A program made the position numbers and the translations under genes. A model generated the notes under the pieces. It was not told the origin of the DNA. It made no database searches and saw only the letters and a program-made list of their open reading frames with translations. Of a DNA stretch of 33,362 nucleotides, positions 23,063-32,597 are shown one piece after another (positions within the stretch are counted from its first letter, which is position 1; every line of letters starts with the position of its first letter). The stretch comes from Chitinophaga pinensis (lineage in GTDB: Bacteria; Bacteroidota; Bacteroidia; Chitinophagales; UBA10324): the NCBI GenBank assembly GCA_945903305.1, contig CAMDOA010000027.1, positions 1 to 33,362 of the forward strand. The letters run 5' to 3'.

Positions 23063-23752
23063 TTATATTCTGTTAACTTTTTTTTGCAGAGGCTTGTCGG
23101 TATTAATTTTACTTTCATTTCCTTTTCTTGAATAGCCGATTGATAAAAATAATAATTGACTGGTATTCGGATACAAAGGAAAAAATCCATTATCAGAAAC
23201 CTGTACATTGGAAGGTCTTAAAAAATCATATAGGTAATATTTAGCGCTGACATAAATACTTTTTTTCTGATAGCGAAGAAATACAGACGCATTTAATAAA
23301 TCAGTATTATTCGAAAGAAATTCATGATGCTTTATTTTTTTATTGCCATTAAAAACTTTCTCTTTATAATCAATCATTAATTCGGCTGAGGCGCCAATAC
23401 TTAAAAAGTTTTTTTTCTCCAGGTTTCCAAACCGAAATCCGAGAGGCAGTGTTAAACAATAAGTCCGTTGTTTAATGGTAATCGATTCGGTTGGCTTGGT
23501 TATTATTCCGATATTCTGCAATCCTAACCCGGTAATTAATCCGGCACTTTTTGAAAAATCAATATTCAGTATTTCTTCAAAATTATACCAGGCTGAAAAC
23601 CGAACATTGCTTTTTATGAATTTATTGCTTGTATCGGTAACTAATCCGTAAGTAAAAATAAAATTGCTGCCATTGGTGAAGTAGGGTTTTTGAGCAATTG
23701 AAGTTTTAATAAATGCACTCAGAAAAACTAAAGACAGCAAACTGATTTTCAT
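23063..23752 (-). CDS. Outer-membrane beta-barrel-like protein
   Basis: A 229-aa protein starting at the ATG at 23752, which gives a clean signal peptide (MKISLLSLVFLSAFIKTSIAQ). The frame is open for 11 more codons upstream, but those spoil the signal. The mature part alternates short polar/hydrophobic strands such as NVRFSAWYNFEEILNIDF, SAGLITGLGLQNIGI, TYCLTLPLGFRFGNLEK, FLSIGASAELMIDYKE, ASVFLRYQKKSIYVSAKYYL and QLLFLSIGYSRK, as in small porin-like barrels of Bacteroidota. The basic tail after the last strand is unusual. No specific family or cargo recognised. It stands alone between divergent and convergent neighbours. Confidence 0.75.
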   Translation of the reverse strand: MKISLLSLVFLSAFIKTSIAQKPYFTNGSNFIFTYGLVTDTSNKFIKSNVRFSAWYNFEEILNIDFSKSAGLITGLGLQNIGIITKPTESITIKQRTYCLTLPLGFRFGNLEKKNFLSIGASAELMIDYKEKVFNGNKKIKHHEFLSNNTDLLNASVFLRYQKKSIYVSAKYYLYDFLRPSNVQVSDNGFFPLYPNTSQLLFLSIGYSRKGNESKINTDKPLQKKVNRI

Positions 23753-23894
23753 GCGACAATAATTTATGTTTAAAAAAAATTTCATTCCCCTTGTTCGTGT
23801 TTTAATAAAGGTTAATAATAAAAACAGAATTGTAATTTATTTATTGTTTTCAAAAAACATTTAATATTGACAGCTAAATAAAAAAATTTAAATC

Positions 23895-24212
23895 ATGCTT
23901 ATTACAACAACCAATAACATAGAAGGAAAAAAAATCACCCACTATCATGGCTTGGTAACCGGCGAAGCAATAATAGGTGCAAATATTTTTAAAGACTTTT
24001 TTGCCGGCATTCGGGATATTGTCGGTGGTCGGTCAGGGTCTTATGAAAGTGTTTTGCGGGAGGCAAAAGACAATGCCATTCAGGAAATGACACAACTTGC
24101 CGAACAGATGGGCGCCAATGCTATAATCGGAGTTGATCTCGATTACGAAACGGTTGGACAAGGTTCGATGCTGATGGTTTCGTCGAGCGGAACTGCTGTA
24201 ACGCTTGAATAA
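23895..24212 (+). CDS. YbjQ family (heavy-metal-binding domain) protein
   Basis: A 105-aa protein of the YbjQ/DUF74 family. Visible hallmarks are [20 protein letters not shown], then the Gly-rich [19 protein letters not shown], the helix [20 protein letters not shown] and [12 protein letters not shown], and the ending [10 protein letters not shown]. Family members form pentamers; a metal-binding role has been proposed but is not well established. It converges on the SirB1-type gene with only 15 bp between the stops; a 20-bp near-palindrome (24203-24222) spans its stop. Confidence 0.93.
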   Translation: MLITTTNNIEGKKITHYHGLVTGEAIIGANIFKDFFAGIRDIVGGRSGSYESVLREAKDNAIQEMTQLAEQMGANAIIGVDLDYETVGQGSMLMVSSSGTAVTLE

Positions 24213-24227
24213 TTATTTAAGCAATAA

Positions 24228-25106
24228 TTAATTTATAACGATTAACAGTTTTTTTAATTCGGATACTTTATCGGGTTCATTTTGCAATTCGTAGCCTGTA
24301 ATTAAATAATTAATCAGCGATCGGATAACCTGCAGATTATTACAGGGAGCAAAATGGTCGGGTATCGGTTTTACTTCTAATTTATGCAGGTAATGAGTGA
24401 TGTCTTCGCGCGAAAAAATCATTCCTTTATTTAAAGGGTTGATATAAAAAATAATATCACTTTGTATTTCCTGCTCGCTTTGTTCAGGATGAATGGGATG
24501 ATTGTGATACGAAAGAATAAAATGTTGCGGGAGATCAACACCATACACCGGCATTTTTAAATGTGTTGCAACAACTAAATATAAAATGCCCAATGATATC
24601 GGGTTACCTCTTTTCGTTTCAAGCAGGTGATTTATGTAGCAATTTGCCGGGTTGGTGCCTTCACTTTCATTTCCTCTGAAACCATTGAGACTGTAAAAAA
24701 CATGATTAAAAACATTTACCTGCTCAAGTGGTGTGAGGTTGTAATTCATTTCCAACCAACAATCTTTTCTTAATTTTTCAACCTGGTTTTGAATTTTCAA
24801 AATATTAATATCCGCAAATAAATGTTTGGCTACCAAAATGGCTCCCTGCAATAAATCATCCGCATGGTTTTTCGCCCATTCTCTCAAATCGGCATGCAAA
24901 GTATCGGTATGAATAATATGAATAACCTCTTCAATTTTTTTATGTATGACGGGGTCAAACGATTTTCCCCAATACTGCTCTAACGACGGAATAATTTCGG
25001 GCCCGAGTGAAATCAATTTATTTACCACAATTTTATTTACTTCCTGATCCGGATCATCGAGCAAATGAACAAGCGCTTTTAATTCGTTATGGCTTTCATC
25101 ATTCAT
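24228..25106 (-). CDS. SirB1/transglutaminase-like family protein
   Basis: A 292-aa protein; I start at the ATG at 25106 (NDESHNELKALVHLLDDPDQ), because the 36 residues upstream are hydrophobic and not family-like. The N-terminal third (about 1-75) resembles HEAT-like helices (DDPDQEVNKIVVNKLISLGP). The transglutaminase-like core (Transglut_core2) follows: NPANCYINHLLETKRGNPIS, then LGILYLVVATHLKMPVYGVD and LPQHFILSYHN. Cys and His at the usual positions (the Cys of NCYINHLL and the His of LPQHF) are present. Members are cytoplasmic with unclear function; the 'SirB1' name is historical. Confidence 0.88.
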   Translation of the reverse strand: MNDESHNELKALVHLLDDPDQEVNKIVVNKLISLGPEIIPSLEQYWGKSFDPVIHKKIEEVIHIIHTDTLHADLREWAKNHADDLLQGAILVAKHLFADINILKIQNQVEKLRKDCWLEMNYNLTPLEQVNVFNHVFYSLNGFRGNESEGTNPANCYINHLLETKRGNPISLGILYLVVATHLKMPVYGVDLPQHFILSYHNHPIHPEQSEQEIQSDIIFYINPLNKGMIFSREDITHYLHKLEVKPIPDHFAPCNNLQVIRSLINYLITGYELQNEPDKVSELKKLLIVIN

Positions 25107-25248
25107 ATTCTGAATTATTAGTTGGTGAAATGTAATACCGGCAACAAATCCATGTAAAACTCCCAAACCATTTATACCAACAGCTAAAAATAATTGGTGT
25201 ATGAAAACAGACAATGGCCAATCAGGATTGATCGGCAGCTGTCATTAT

Positions 25249-26064
25249 TTATACGGCAATATCAAATTCGCGAAGTGTTTGATTAAGCGAAGTTTTTAAA
25301 TCGGTGCTCGCTTTTCTTTTTCCAATTATCAGTGCGCAACTTACATTATAATCTCCTGCAGGAAATTTTTTGGTAAATGAACCTGGAATTACCACCGAGT
25401 TTGATGGTACTCTTCCTTTATATTCAACAGGCGAATTTCCGCTCACATCAATAATCCGTGTGCTTTGTGTAAGTACCACATTGGCACCGAGCACTGCTCC
25501 TTCTTCTACCAATACTCCTTCCACCACAATACACCTTGAACCAATAAAGCAATTATCTTCAATAATAACCGGCGATGCCTGCACAGGTTCAAGCACTCCA
25601 CCGATACCCACGCCACCGCTTAAATGAACATGCTTACCAATTTGAGCGCAAGAACCAACGGTTGCCCATGTATCAACCATAGTTCCTTCATCAACATAAG
25701 CACCAATATTTACAAATGATGGCATTAGTATCACCCCCTTTGCCAGGAAGGCGCCATATCTGGCTATTGCATGCGGAACAGCGCGAACTCCTATTTCCTT
25801 ATAATTTTTTTTTAGTGGAATTTTATCATAAAACTCCATTGGTCCGGCTTCCATTGTAATCATATTTTTTATTGGGAAATACAACAACACCGCTTTCTTT
25901 AACCAATCATTAACTACCCATTTATCATCTTTTTTTTCGGCTATTCTCAACTCGCCCCTTTCCAAATGAGCAAGAACATTTTCAATAGCATCAATAGTTG
26001 TTTCAGTTTTTAACAACTCCCGGTTTTCCCACGCTTGCTCAATAATTTTTTTTATTTCGTTCAT
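25249..26064 (-). CDS. dapD: Tetrahydrodipicolinate N-succinyltransferase
   Basis: Acyltransferase of the succinylase branch of diaminopimelate/lysine synthesis, using succinyl-CoA, 271 aa. The N-terminal helical domain (IIEQAWENRELLK, ENVLAHLERGELRIAEK) precedes a left-handed beta helix of hexapeptide repeats: FVNIGAYVDEGTMVDTWATV, GSCAQIGKHVHLSGGVGIGG, CFIGSRCIVVEGVLVEEGAV and LGANVVLTQSTRI. The ending VSCALIIGKRKASTDLKTSL is standard. Works downstream of DapB (10269-11021). It lies 142 bp upstream of the SirB1-type gene on the same strand and diverges from the gamma-synthase gene. Confidence 0.96.
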   Translation of the reverse strand: MNEIKKIIEQAWENRELLKTETTIDAIENVLAHLERGELRIAEKKDDKWVVNDWLKKAVLLYFPIKNMITMEAGPMEFYDKIPLKKNYKEIGVRAVPHAIARYGAFLAKGVILMPSFVNIGAYVDEGTMVDTWATVGSCAQIGKHVHLSGGVGIGGVLEPVQASPVIIEDNCFIGSRCIVVEGVLVEEGAVLGANVVLTQSTRIIDVSGNSPVEYKGRVPSNSVVIPGSFTKKFPAGDYNVSCALIIGKRKASTDLKTSLNQTLREFDIAV

Positions 26065-26284
26065 GTTCCAATTTTTAATTCAACAAAGTAAACAATGATA
26101 AATAGTGATTTCAAATTTTGTGAACATCAATCAATTAAAAAACAAATCATTCAATTAATTTTTAATAGTCGAAAATTTTTCACTCCGAACTTTTAAAAAC
26201 TAAATAAATGATTTAGATAAATTATATCTCAGATAAAATCCTTACATCAAATTGCTTTCTTTTGCATTCGAAAAAAAAGCAAGT

Positions 26285-27430
26285 ATGAAATTCGGAACCA
26301 AAGTTTTACATGCAGGAATAGAACCCGACCCAACTACCGGAGCCATTATGACTCCAATATATCAAACCAGTACCTATGTGCAGGCAGCACCCGGTAATCA
26401 TAATGGATATGAGTATGCCCGCACGCAAAATCCAACACGCAATGCTTTGCAAAATAATCTGGCGGCATTGGAAAACGGAAAATTCGGTTTATGTTTCAGC
26501 AGCGGAATGGGCGCTACAGATGCCATTATAAAATTACTTTCTCCCGGTGATGAAGTAATCAGCACACATGATTTGTATGGTGGCACCTATCGCATTTTTA
26601 CAAAAGTGTTTGAGAAATATGGAATTAAATTTCATTTTGTTCCGATGAATGATGTGAGTGGAATTGAAAAATTAATTTCCACAAAAACAAAACTCATTTG
26701 GGTAGAAACTCCCACCAACCCGATGATGAATATTATTGACATTCGGGCGGTGGCACAAATTGCCGGAAGCAAAAACATTATGCTTTGCGTGGATAATACT
26801 TTCGCTTCGCCTTATCTGCAAAATCCGCTCGACCATGGTGCTGATTTGGTATTGCATTCAGTGACAAAATATTTAGGTGGTCACAGTGATGTGGTCATGG
26901 GCGCCATAGTAACCAACAATGAAAAAATAAATGAGGATTTAAAATTTATACAAAATGCATGTGGGGCTGTTCCCGGTCCGCAGGATTGTTTTCTGGTTTT
27001 GCGCGGAGTGAAAACTTTGCACCTGAGAATGGAACGACACTGCTCGAATGCAAAAAAGATTGTAGATTATTTAAGCAATCATCCGAAAATTGAAAAAATA
27101 TTTTATCCGGGATTAACATCTCATCCAAATCATGAAGTAGCAAAAAAACAAATGCGCGATTTTGGTGGCATGCTTTCTTTCACATTGAAAGGAAATAAAA
27201 TGGACGATGCGTTGAAAATTTTATCAGGAACCAAATTATTCTCTCTTGCCGAATCACTCGGAGGTGTTGAATCTCTTATTGGCCACCCTGCAACCATGAC
27301 TCATGCCTCTATTCCAAAAGAAGAAAGAGAAAAAAGCGGATTAGTTGATACCCTTATAAGATTAAGCGTTGGTGTTGAGGATGTGGAAGATTTGATTGCT
27401 GATTTAGAACAGGCATTGAACCTGATTTAA
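26285..27430 (+). CDS. Cystathionine gamma-synthase/lyase-type PLP enzyme
   Basis: PLP enzyme of the Cys/Met metabolism family, 381 aa, full length. ATG 26285 gives the family start KFGTKVLHAGIEPDPTTGA; an in-frame TTG at 26252 is possible but not conserved. Motifs: IMTPIYQTSTYVQ, YEYARTQNPTRNALQNNLAA, CFSSGMGATDAI, STHDLYGGTYR, ETPTNPMMNIIDI, CVDNTFASPYLQNPLDHGAD, and Lys195 in HSVTKYLGGHSDVVMG as PLP lysine. The C-terminal part has SLGGVESLIGHPATMTHAS and LIRLSVGVEDVEDLIADLEQ. Gamma-synthase (metB) and gamma-lyase (mccB) cannot be separated by eye. The family makes or cleaves cystathionine and so links Cys and Met metabolism. Confidence 0.93.
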   Translation: MKFGTKVLHAGIEPDPTTGAIMTPIYQTSTYVQAAPGNHNGYEYARTQNPTRNALQNNLAALENGKFGLCFSSGMGATDAIIKLLSPGDEVISTHDLYGGTYRIFTKVFEKYGIKFHFVPMNDVSGIEKLISTKTKLIWVETPTNPMMNIIDIRAVAQIAGSKNIMLCVDNTFASPYLQNPLDHGADLVLHSVTKYLGGHSDVVMGAIVTNNEKINEDLKFIQNACGAVPGPQDCFLVLRGVKTLHLRMERHCSNAKKIVDYLSNHPKIEKIFYPGLTSHPNHEVAKKQMRDFGGMLSFTLKGNKMDDALKILSGTKLFSLAESLGGVESLIGHPATMTHASIPKEEREKSGLVDTLIRLSVGVEDVEDLIADLEQALNLI

Positions 27431-27591
27431 CTTTTAGAACAGGGTTTCTTTTTATTGGTCATCATGTCACTAATGGTTGAATATTTTCATTGATAAGAAT
27501 CATTCGCACTCCCAAATAATTTCATTATTTTTCGGAATTAATCTTTTCAGTTCAAAATTTTTAATTCACGAATCTCTTCTAAAAAAATTTT

Positions 27592-30012
27592 ATGATTAAA
27601 AAAATTTTAATCGTCAGCGCATTCATTCAAATTTCAATCAGCTCTAATGCTCAGGAATGGATTGGCTATTCAGCCACAAATTATGCAGGCATTCATTCTG
27701 TCTTATTTAATCCGGCTGAAATTGTAAATGGTCGATATCAGTTCGACCTGAACCTTGCTGGAGTAAGTCTAGGTTTCGATAATAATTTTATCGGACTTAA
27801 ACATCCGGGATTTTTTCTAAGTAAAATTTTAAAAGATTCAATTGATTATACCAGCATCGAAAATAATTATGCAAGCGATGCGTGGGATAAGGGAAAAATT
27901 AAACGGGTTGCCCGCGTTACTGTTGCACAGGATGCATTAGGTCCTTCGATTTTAATTCCGATTAATCCAAACAATGCTTTCGCTATTTCAACCCGATTCC
28001 GCAATATGGCAAACATCGACGGAGGGAAACCGGAATTATCAAAGCAAGGAATTGAAGAAATACATTTTGACGAATTACTGAAACAAACTTTTGATGGAAG
28101 CGGATATAGTGTGGATGCCATGGGATGGAGTGAATTAAATTTTACTTATGCTGCTGTATTACCATTAATGCCCGATAAGAAAAATCATTTTTTTAAAATG
28201 GGGGTGACCTTAAAAACTTTGCAGGGTCGTTACTCCGCTTATAATTATGGAAGTGATATTACTTATCAATTTGAAAACTCCGACACGCTGACTTTAGTAA
28301 ATTCATCAGTAAAATATGGTCATTCTGAAAACTTAGAAGTAAAACCATTTACATTTTTAAATGCCGGTGTTCAAAGTTGGGGATTTGGTGGTGAGTTCGG
28401 ATTTGTATATGAATTCAGACCTGAGTTTGAAAAAATGCAAACAAGGGATATGAGTGGAAATTGGGTAGAACGAAAAGACCTGAACAAGTACAAATTGAAA
28501 GCTGGATTATCGCTTATGGATTTGGGCTCAATAAAATTTAAAAAAGATCCGGACAGTTACGACTTCACAGCTAATGTATATAAATGGAATCTGTATCCAC
28601 TTAGTGTAAATTCAATACAGGATTGGGACGACACTTTAAATAATCGCTGGCCAACCGTTGATCCTGGAAATAAAACTTCCTACACCATGAATTTACCAAT
28701 GACACTCAACTTGTTTATCGATTATTATTTCAAGCATAATTTATATTTCAATGTTGGAACATCGTGGAGCCCGGTGATGAAAAAGAATTTTGAAAAATTA
28801 CATGGTGTAACCGGAGTATGGATTACTCCACGATATGAAAACAAATGGTTTGGTGTAGGTATACCCATGTCGGTTGGTTCCATGAGTCATTTTGATGTAG
28901 GGTTGTTTGGATACATTGGCCCACTCTATTTTGGTTCACCTGAATTAATACGAAATTTAATTGGTGCTGATGTACGCGGTGTTAGAACCTATGCCGGAAT
29001 AAAAATTCCAATTCCTCAACCAAAAACTTTAGAAATAATTGATCGCGATGGTGATGGAACTCTTGACCCCGATGATCATTGCATTGATGTTCCGGGACCA
29101 ATAGATAATAAAGGTTGCCCTTACGGTGACATTGATAAAGATGGAGTTTTTGATAATGCCGATAAGTGCATTGATGTTGCAGGGCCTATTGAAAACAATG
29201 GTTGCCCTTATGGCGATAAAGATGGTGATGGTGTTTTAGACAATGCGGATAAATGCATTGATGTAGCAGGACCTATTGCAAATAATGGTTGCCCTTATGG
29301 CGATAAAGATGGTGATGGCGTACTTGACAATGCTGATAAATGTATTGATGTAGCCGGGCCAATTGAAAACAATGGTTGCCCATTTGGTGATAAAGATGGT
29401 GATGGTGTGTTGGATAATGAAGATAAGTGCATTGATGTTTCAGGGCCAAAAGAAAATAACGGGTGTCCTTTTGGCGATTTGGATAAAGATGGTGTGTTGG
29501 ATAAAGAAGATTCATGCATCAACGCTCCAGGACCGAAAGAAAATAATGGGTGTCCTTACTTAGATACTGATGGTGATGGTGTGATGGATAAAGATGATGC
29601 TTGTCCGAAAACTCCGGGCATTGCCGAAAATCGTGGTTGCCCGGCGCTAGAGGCTAAGGAGGCAGAAATAATTAAGCGCGCATTCGACAATCTGGAATTT
29701 GATACCGGAAAAGATATTATCCGCAGCAGTTCATTCCCATCATTAACCGAGTTAGCTGAATTGTTAAAAAACAAACCATCTTATGGCTTGCGCATTGCCG
29801 GTCATACTGATAATGTAGGCGATGATGCAAAAAACATGAAGCTTTCAAATGACCGATCAATGGCTGTGAAAAATTTTCTGGTAAGTAAAGGTGTCGTGGC
29901 CGATAGAATTGTGGTTGAATATTATGGCGAAACAAAACCAATTGCTGATAATAACACTCCTGAAGGAAGACAGAAAAACCGAAGAGTGGAAATGACAATT
30001 ATTTTTGAATAG
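27592..30012 (+). CDS. DUF5723/OmpA family outer-membrane protein with TSP3 repeats
   Basis: An 806-aa envelope protein. Signal peptide 1-20 (ends SSNAQ). Residues 21-480 form a beta-barrel-like region: EWIGYSATNYAGIHSVLFNP and FDLNLAGVSLGFDNNF are typical of DUF5723 proteins. Residues 484-686 are seven 29-residue thrombospondin type-3 repeats (DKDGDGVLDNADKCIDV pattern, Ca2+-binding, one disulfide per unit). From about 690 an OmpA peptidoglycan-binding domain follows: NLEFDTGKDIIRSSSF, IAGHTDNVGDDAKNMKLSND, KNFLVSKGV, and GRQKNRRVEMTI. Predicted to link the outer membrane to peptidoglycan through a Ca2+-stiffened linker. A strong terminator lies 25 bp past the stop, so it is a single-gene transcript. 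Confidence 0.92.
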   Translation: MIKKILIVSAFIQISISSNAQEWIGYSATNYAGIHSVLFNPAEIVNGRYQFDLNLAGVSLGFDNNFIGLKHPGFFLSKILKDSIDYTSIENNYASDAWDKGKIKRVARVTVAQDALGPSILIPINPNNAFAISTRFRNMANIDGGKPELSKQGIEEIHFDELLKQTFDGSGYSVDAMGWSELNFTYAAVLPLMPDKKNHFFKMGVTLKTLQGRYSAYNYGSDITYQFENSDTLTLVNSSVKYGHSENLEVKPFTFLNAGVQSWGFGGEFGFVYEFRPEFEKMQTRDMSGNWVERKDLNKYKLKAGLSLMDLGSIKFKKDPDSYDFTANVYKWNLYPLSVNSIQDWDDTLNNRWPTVDPGNKTSYTMNLPMTLNLFIDYYFKHNLYFNVGTSWSPVMKKNFEKLHGVTGVWITPRYENKWFGVGIPMSVGSMSHFDVGLFGYIGPLYFGSPELIRNLIGADVRGVRTYAGIKIPIPQPKTLEIIDRDGDGTLDPDDHCIDVPGPIDNKGCPYGDIDKDGVFDNADKCIDVAGPIENNGCPYGDKDGDGVLDNADKCIDVAGPIANNGCPYGDKDGDGVLDNADKCIDVAGPIENNGCPFGDKDGDGVLDNEDKCIDVSGPKENNGCPFGDLDKDGVLDKEDSCINAPGPKENNGCPYLDTDGDGVMDKDDACPKTPGIAENRGCPALEAKEAEIIKRAFDNLEFDTGKDIIRSSSFPSLTELAELLKNKPSYGLRIAGHTDNVGDDAKNMKLSNDRSMAVKNFLVSKGVVADRIVVEYYGETKPIADNNTPEGRQKNRRVEMTIIFE
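29041..29649 (+). repeat. Seven tandem 87-bp units encoding TSP type-3 repeats
   Basis: Seven consecutive 29-codon units, each of the form D-K-D-G-D-G-V-L-D followed by D-K-C-I-D-V-A-G-P and NNGCP. Units 2-4 are nearly identical in protein; the outer ones diverge. The acidic DxDxDG calcium loops are intact in most units, and each unit contains two Cys. Confidence 0.92.
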
Positions 30013-30036
30013 AAAATTAAATTGAGAATGTTTGTG

Positions 30037-30070
30037 AAAGCGACTGATTGAAAAATCAGTCGCTTTTTTT
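30037..30070 (+). terminator. Rho-independent terminator of the OmpA-family gene
   Basis: A 13-bp perfect stem AAAGCGACTGATT (30037-30049) / AATCAGTCGCTTT (30054-30066) with a GAAA tetraloop and a T run to 30070. Confidence 0.9.
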
Positions 30071-30187
30071 GTTGGTATAATCACTCAAATACTTTGCGTC
30101 GGCATTTTTCATAAAATAATTTTAATAACCACAAAAATCACACAACTATTTTCTCTGTTATAAATTGCGCCCATTCCTTTTATTGTT

Positions 30188-32560
30188 ATGCGAATCATTT
30201 TAATTTCCTTTTTTCTCATTTTAGTCTATACCGGAAATTCCTTTTCGCAAACACTCACACAAACCATTCGTGGAACAGTGATGGACAAGGACGGCAAGGC
30301 ACCGCTAACCGGCGCAACAATTATTGCCGTTGAAACAAATCCTGTTATCGGAAGCATAAGTGATGATATGGGGAAATTCAAATTAGTTAGTGTTCCGTTG
30401 GGACGATACACTATAAAAGCATCATATCTTGGTTACGAGCAGGTAGTGTTGAGCAACATTGTTTTAATATCGGGAAAAGAAATTGTATTGATTATTGAAA
30501 TGCAGGAGAAAATTATTCAGGGTCAAGAGATACTGGTTTTCTCCAATCGAAATCGCGATAAAACCAACAACGATTTAATCAGCATCAGCGGTCGAAATTT
30601 TCAACCCGAAGAAACCTGGCGATATGCAGGCACGCGAGCTGACCCGAGTCGAATGGCTGCAAATTATGCAGGAGTGGTGAGTGCGAATGATACACGCAAC
30701 GATATAATTGTTCGAGGCAATTCGCCAAGTGGTGTGTTGTGGAAATTAGAAGGAGTGGAAATTCCGAACCCCAATCACTTCAGCGGACAAGGTGCCACCG
30801 GCGGACCAATGAGCATGCTCAATAATAATTTACTGGCGAGTTCTGATTTTTTAACCGGAGCTTTTCCTGCGGAGTATGGAAACAAAACCGCAGCTGTTTT
30901 CGATTTGAAATTGCGCCGTGGAAACAATGAACATCACGAGTTTACCAGCATGTTCGGAATCAACGGTTTGGAGTTGGGTGCTGAAGGTCCTTTCAATAAA
31001 AATCATAAGGGCAGTTACTTAGTCAGTTATCGCTACTCAACATTTGCGCTTTTCAATTTGCTCGGCATCAGCTTTGGTGTTTCAGGCATTCCAACTTATC
31101 AGGATGCTACATTTTTACTGAACTTTCCTACTTCAAAAAGAAATATTATTTCAGTTTTCGGAATCGGAGGCATGAGTAAAATTTCGTTACTCGATAGCGA
31201 GCGCGACTCAACTGATTGGCAATTTGTTGCGAAGGGCGAAGACATTGTTTATGAAACTAAGATGGCCGCTGTCGGAATTTCTTACACTCACTTTTTTAAT
31301 ACTACTACTTACAGCAAACTCACACTTTCAAGCGGCGCAGCATTGCTGCATGTTATGGTTGATACTTTAGGAATTGACAATTCGAAAAGCCGAACCTATG
31401 ACAACAACTCAACCGATGGCAATGCAGCGGTTGAATATTTTATCTCGAAAAAAATTAGCGAAAAAAACCTGTTGAAAATAGGAGCAAATTATTCGCATCT
31501 GTTTTTTAATTATCACGAACAGAGTTACTGGCAAACAGAACAAAGCATGATTGACCTGATAAAAAATAATGGCAACACGGCAATGGTGCAGGCATACTCA
31601 CACTGGCAGCATCGTTTCAGCGATAAAATGGTATTGAACACCGGTATTCACTTTCAGGATTTTTTATTGAACGGAAGTTATGCAGTAGAACCGCGCATCG
31701 GTTTCAATTATAAAATGGGTGAGCACAATCAACTTTCTTTTGGATATGGAATGCACAGTCAAACAATGCCGCTCATGGTTTATTTTTTTGAGCGTTACGA
31801 TACTGCAACGCAGGTTTATACAACATCAAATCTGAATCTTGGTTTAATGAAATCGCAGCACCTTATTGCCGGTTATGATTTTAATTTCATAAAAAATTTC
31901 CGATTGAAAACTGAAATATATTATCAGTACCTGTATGATATACCGGTGAAGGGTAACGACAGCAGCAGTTACTCAGCAATAAATATGGGAGGCGATTATG
32001 GTTTCCCGAATGTTGATTCGCTGGTGAATAATGGAACCGGTTATAACTACGGCGCTGAGTTTACATTGGAAAAATTTTTCAGTAACCATTATTATTTTCT
32101 TATTACCACTTCTTTGTTCGAATCAAAATACGCAGGTAGTGATATGGTGTTGCGCGATACAAAATTCAACGGACACTATGTTCTAAATACATTGGTTGGT
32201 TACGAATTCAAGTATGGAAAAAATAAAAATCAGGCACTCTCACTTGATTTAAAATATACTCTTGCCGGTGGAAGAAGATACACTCCAATTGATTTAGCTG
32301 CATCACAATTTTTTAATGATGAAGTTTTAATTGATTCAAAAGCATGGAGCAAGCAGTTGCCCGATTACTGGCGCTTTGATGTTAAAATCGGATTTCGAAT
32401 GAATACAAAACAAGCCACTCACAGCATTATAGCAGTGTGCGAAAATGTTTTCGGAACAAAAAATATTTTACAACAGAGTTACAACACCGGAATAAAAAAT
32501 ATTCTGACTGAATATCAGTTGAGTGTTTTTCCGTATGGTGCTTATCGGGTCGAATTCTAA
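30188..32560 (+). CDS. TonB-dependent receptor with CarboxypepD_reg domain
   Basis: Outer-membrane active transporter, 790 aa. Signal peptide 1-20 (LILVYTGNSFSQ). Residues 27-107 are the carboxypeptidase-regulatory-like domain (IRGTVMDKDGKAPLTGATII, GRYTIKASYLGYEQVVL). The plug domain follows: DPSRMAANYAGVVSANDTRN, DIIVRGNSPSGVLWKLEGVE, IPNPNHFSGQGATGGPMSML and FPAEYGNKTAAVFDLKLRRG. The rest is a beta barrel ending in Phe (YGAYRVEF), the usual last residue of outer-membrane barrels. I see no SusD partner next to it and no obvious TonB box. The substrate cannot be told; the form resembles receptors outside polysaccharide loci. Confidence 0.92.
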   Translation: MRIILISFFLILVYTGNSFSQTLTQTIRGTVMDKDGKAPLTGATIIAVETNPVIGSISDDMGKFKLVSVPLGRYTIKASYLGYEQVVLSNIVLISGKEIVLIIEMQEKIIQGQEILVFSNRNRDKTNNDLISISGRNFQPEETWRYAGTRADPSRMAANYAGVVSANDTRNDIIVRGNSPSGVLWKLEGVEIPNPNHFSGQGATGGPMSMLNNNLLASSDFLTGAFPAEYGNKTAAVFDLKLRRGNNEHHEFTSMFGINGLELGAEGPFNKNHKGSYLVSYRYSTFALFNLLGISFGVSGIPTYQDATFLLNFPTSKRNIISVFGIGGMSKISLLDSERDSTDWQFVAKGEDIVYETKMAAVGISYTHFFNTTTYSKLTLSSGAALLHVMVDTLGIDNSKSRTYDNNSTDGNAAVEYFISKKISEKNLLKIGANYSHLFFNYHEQSYWQTEQSMIDLIKNNGNTAMVQAYSHWQHRFSDKMVLNTGIHFQDFLLNGSYAVEPRIGFNYKMGEHNQLSFGYGMHSQTMPLMVYFFERYDTATQVYTTSNLNLGLMKSQHLIAGYDFNFIKNFRLKTEIYYQYLYDIPVKGNDSSSYSAINMGGDYGFPNVDSLVNNGTGYNYGAEFTLEKFFSNHYYFLITTSLFESKYAGSDMVLRDTKFNGHYVLNTLVGYEFKYGKNKNQALSLDLKYTLAGGRRYTPIDLAASQFFNDEVLIDSKAWSKQLPDYWRFDVKIGFRMNTKQATHSIIAVCENVFGTKNILQQSYNTGIKNILTEYQLSVFPYGAYRVEF

Positions 32561-32597
32561 CAATAAAATTTGAGACTTATATTCTGGCTAAATTTTA

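Noticed and set aside
29273-29522. Antisense His/Tyr-rich frames in the TSP3 region
   Set aside because: Produced by the repetitive Asp/Gly codons of the repeats on the other strand; no independent coding evidence.
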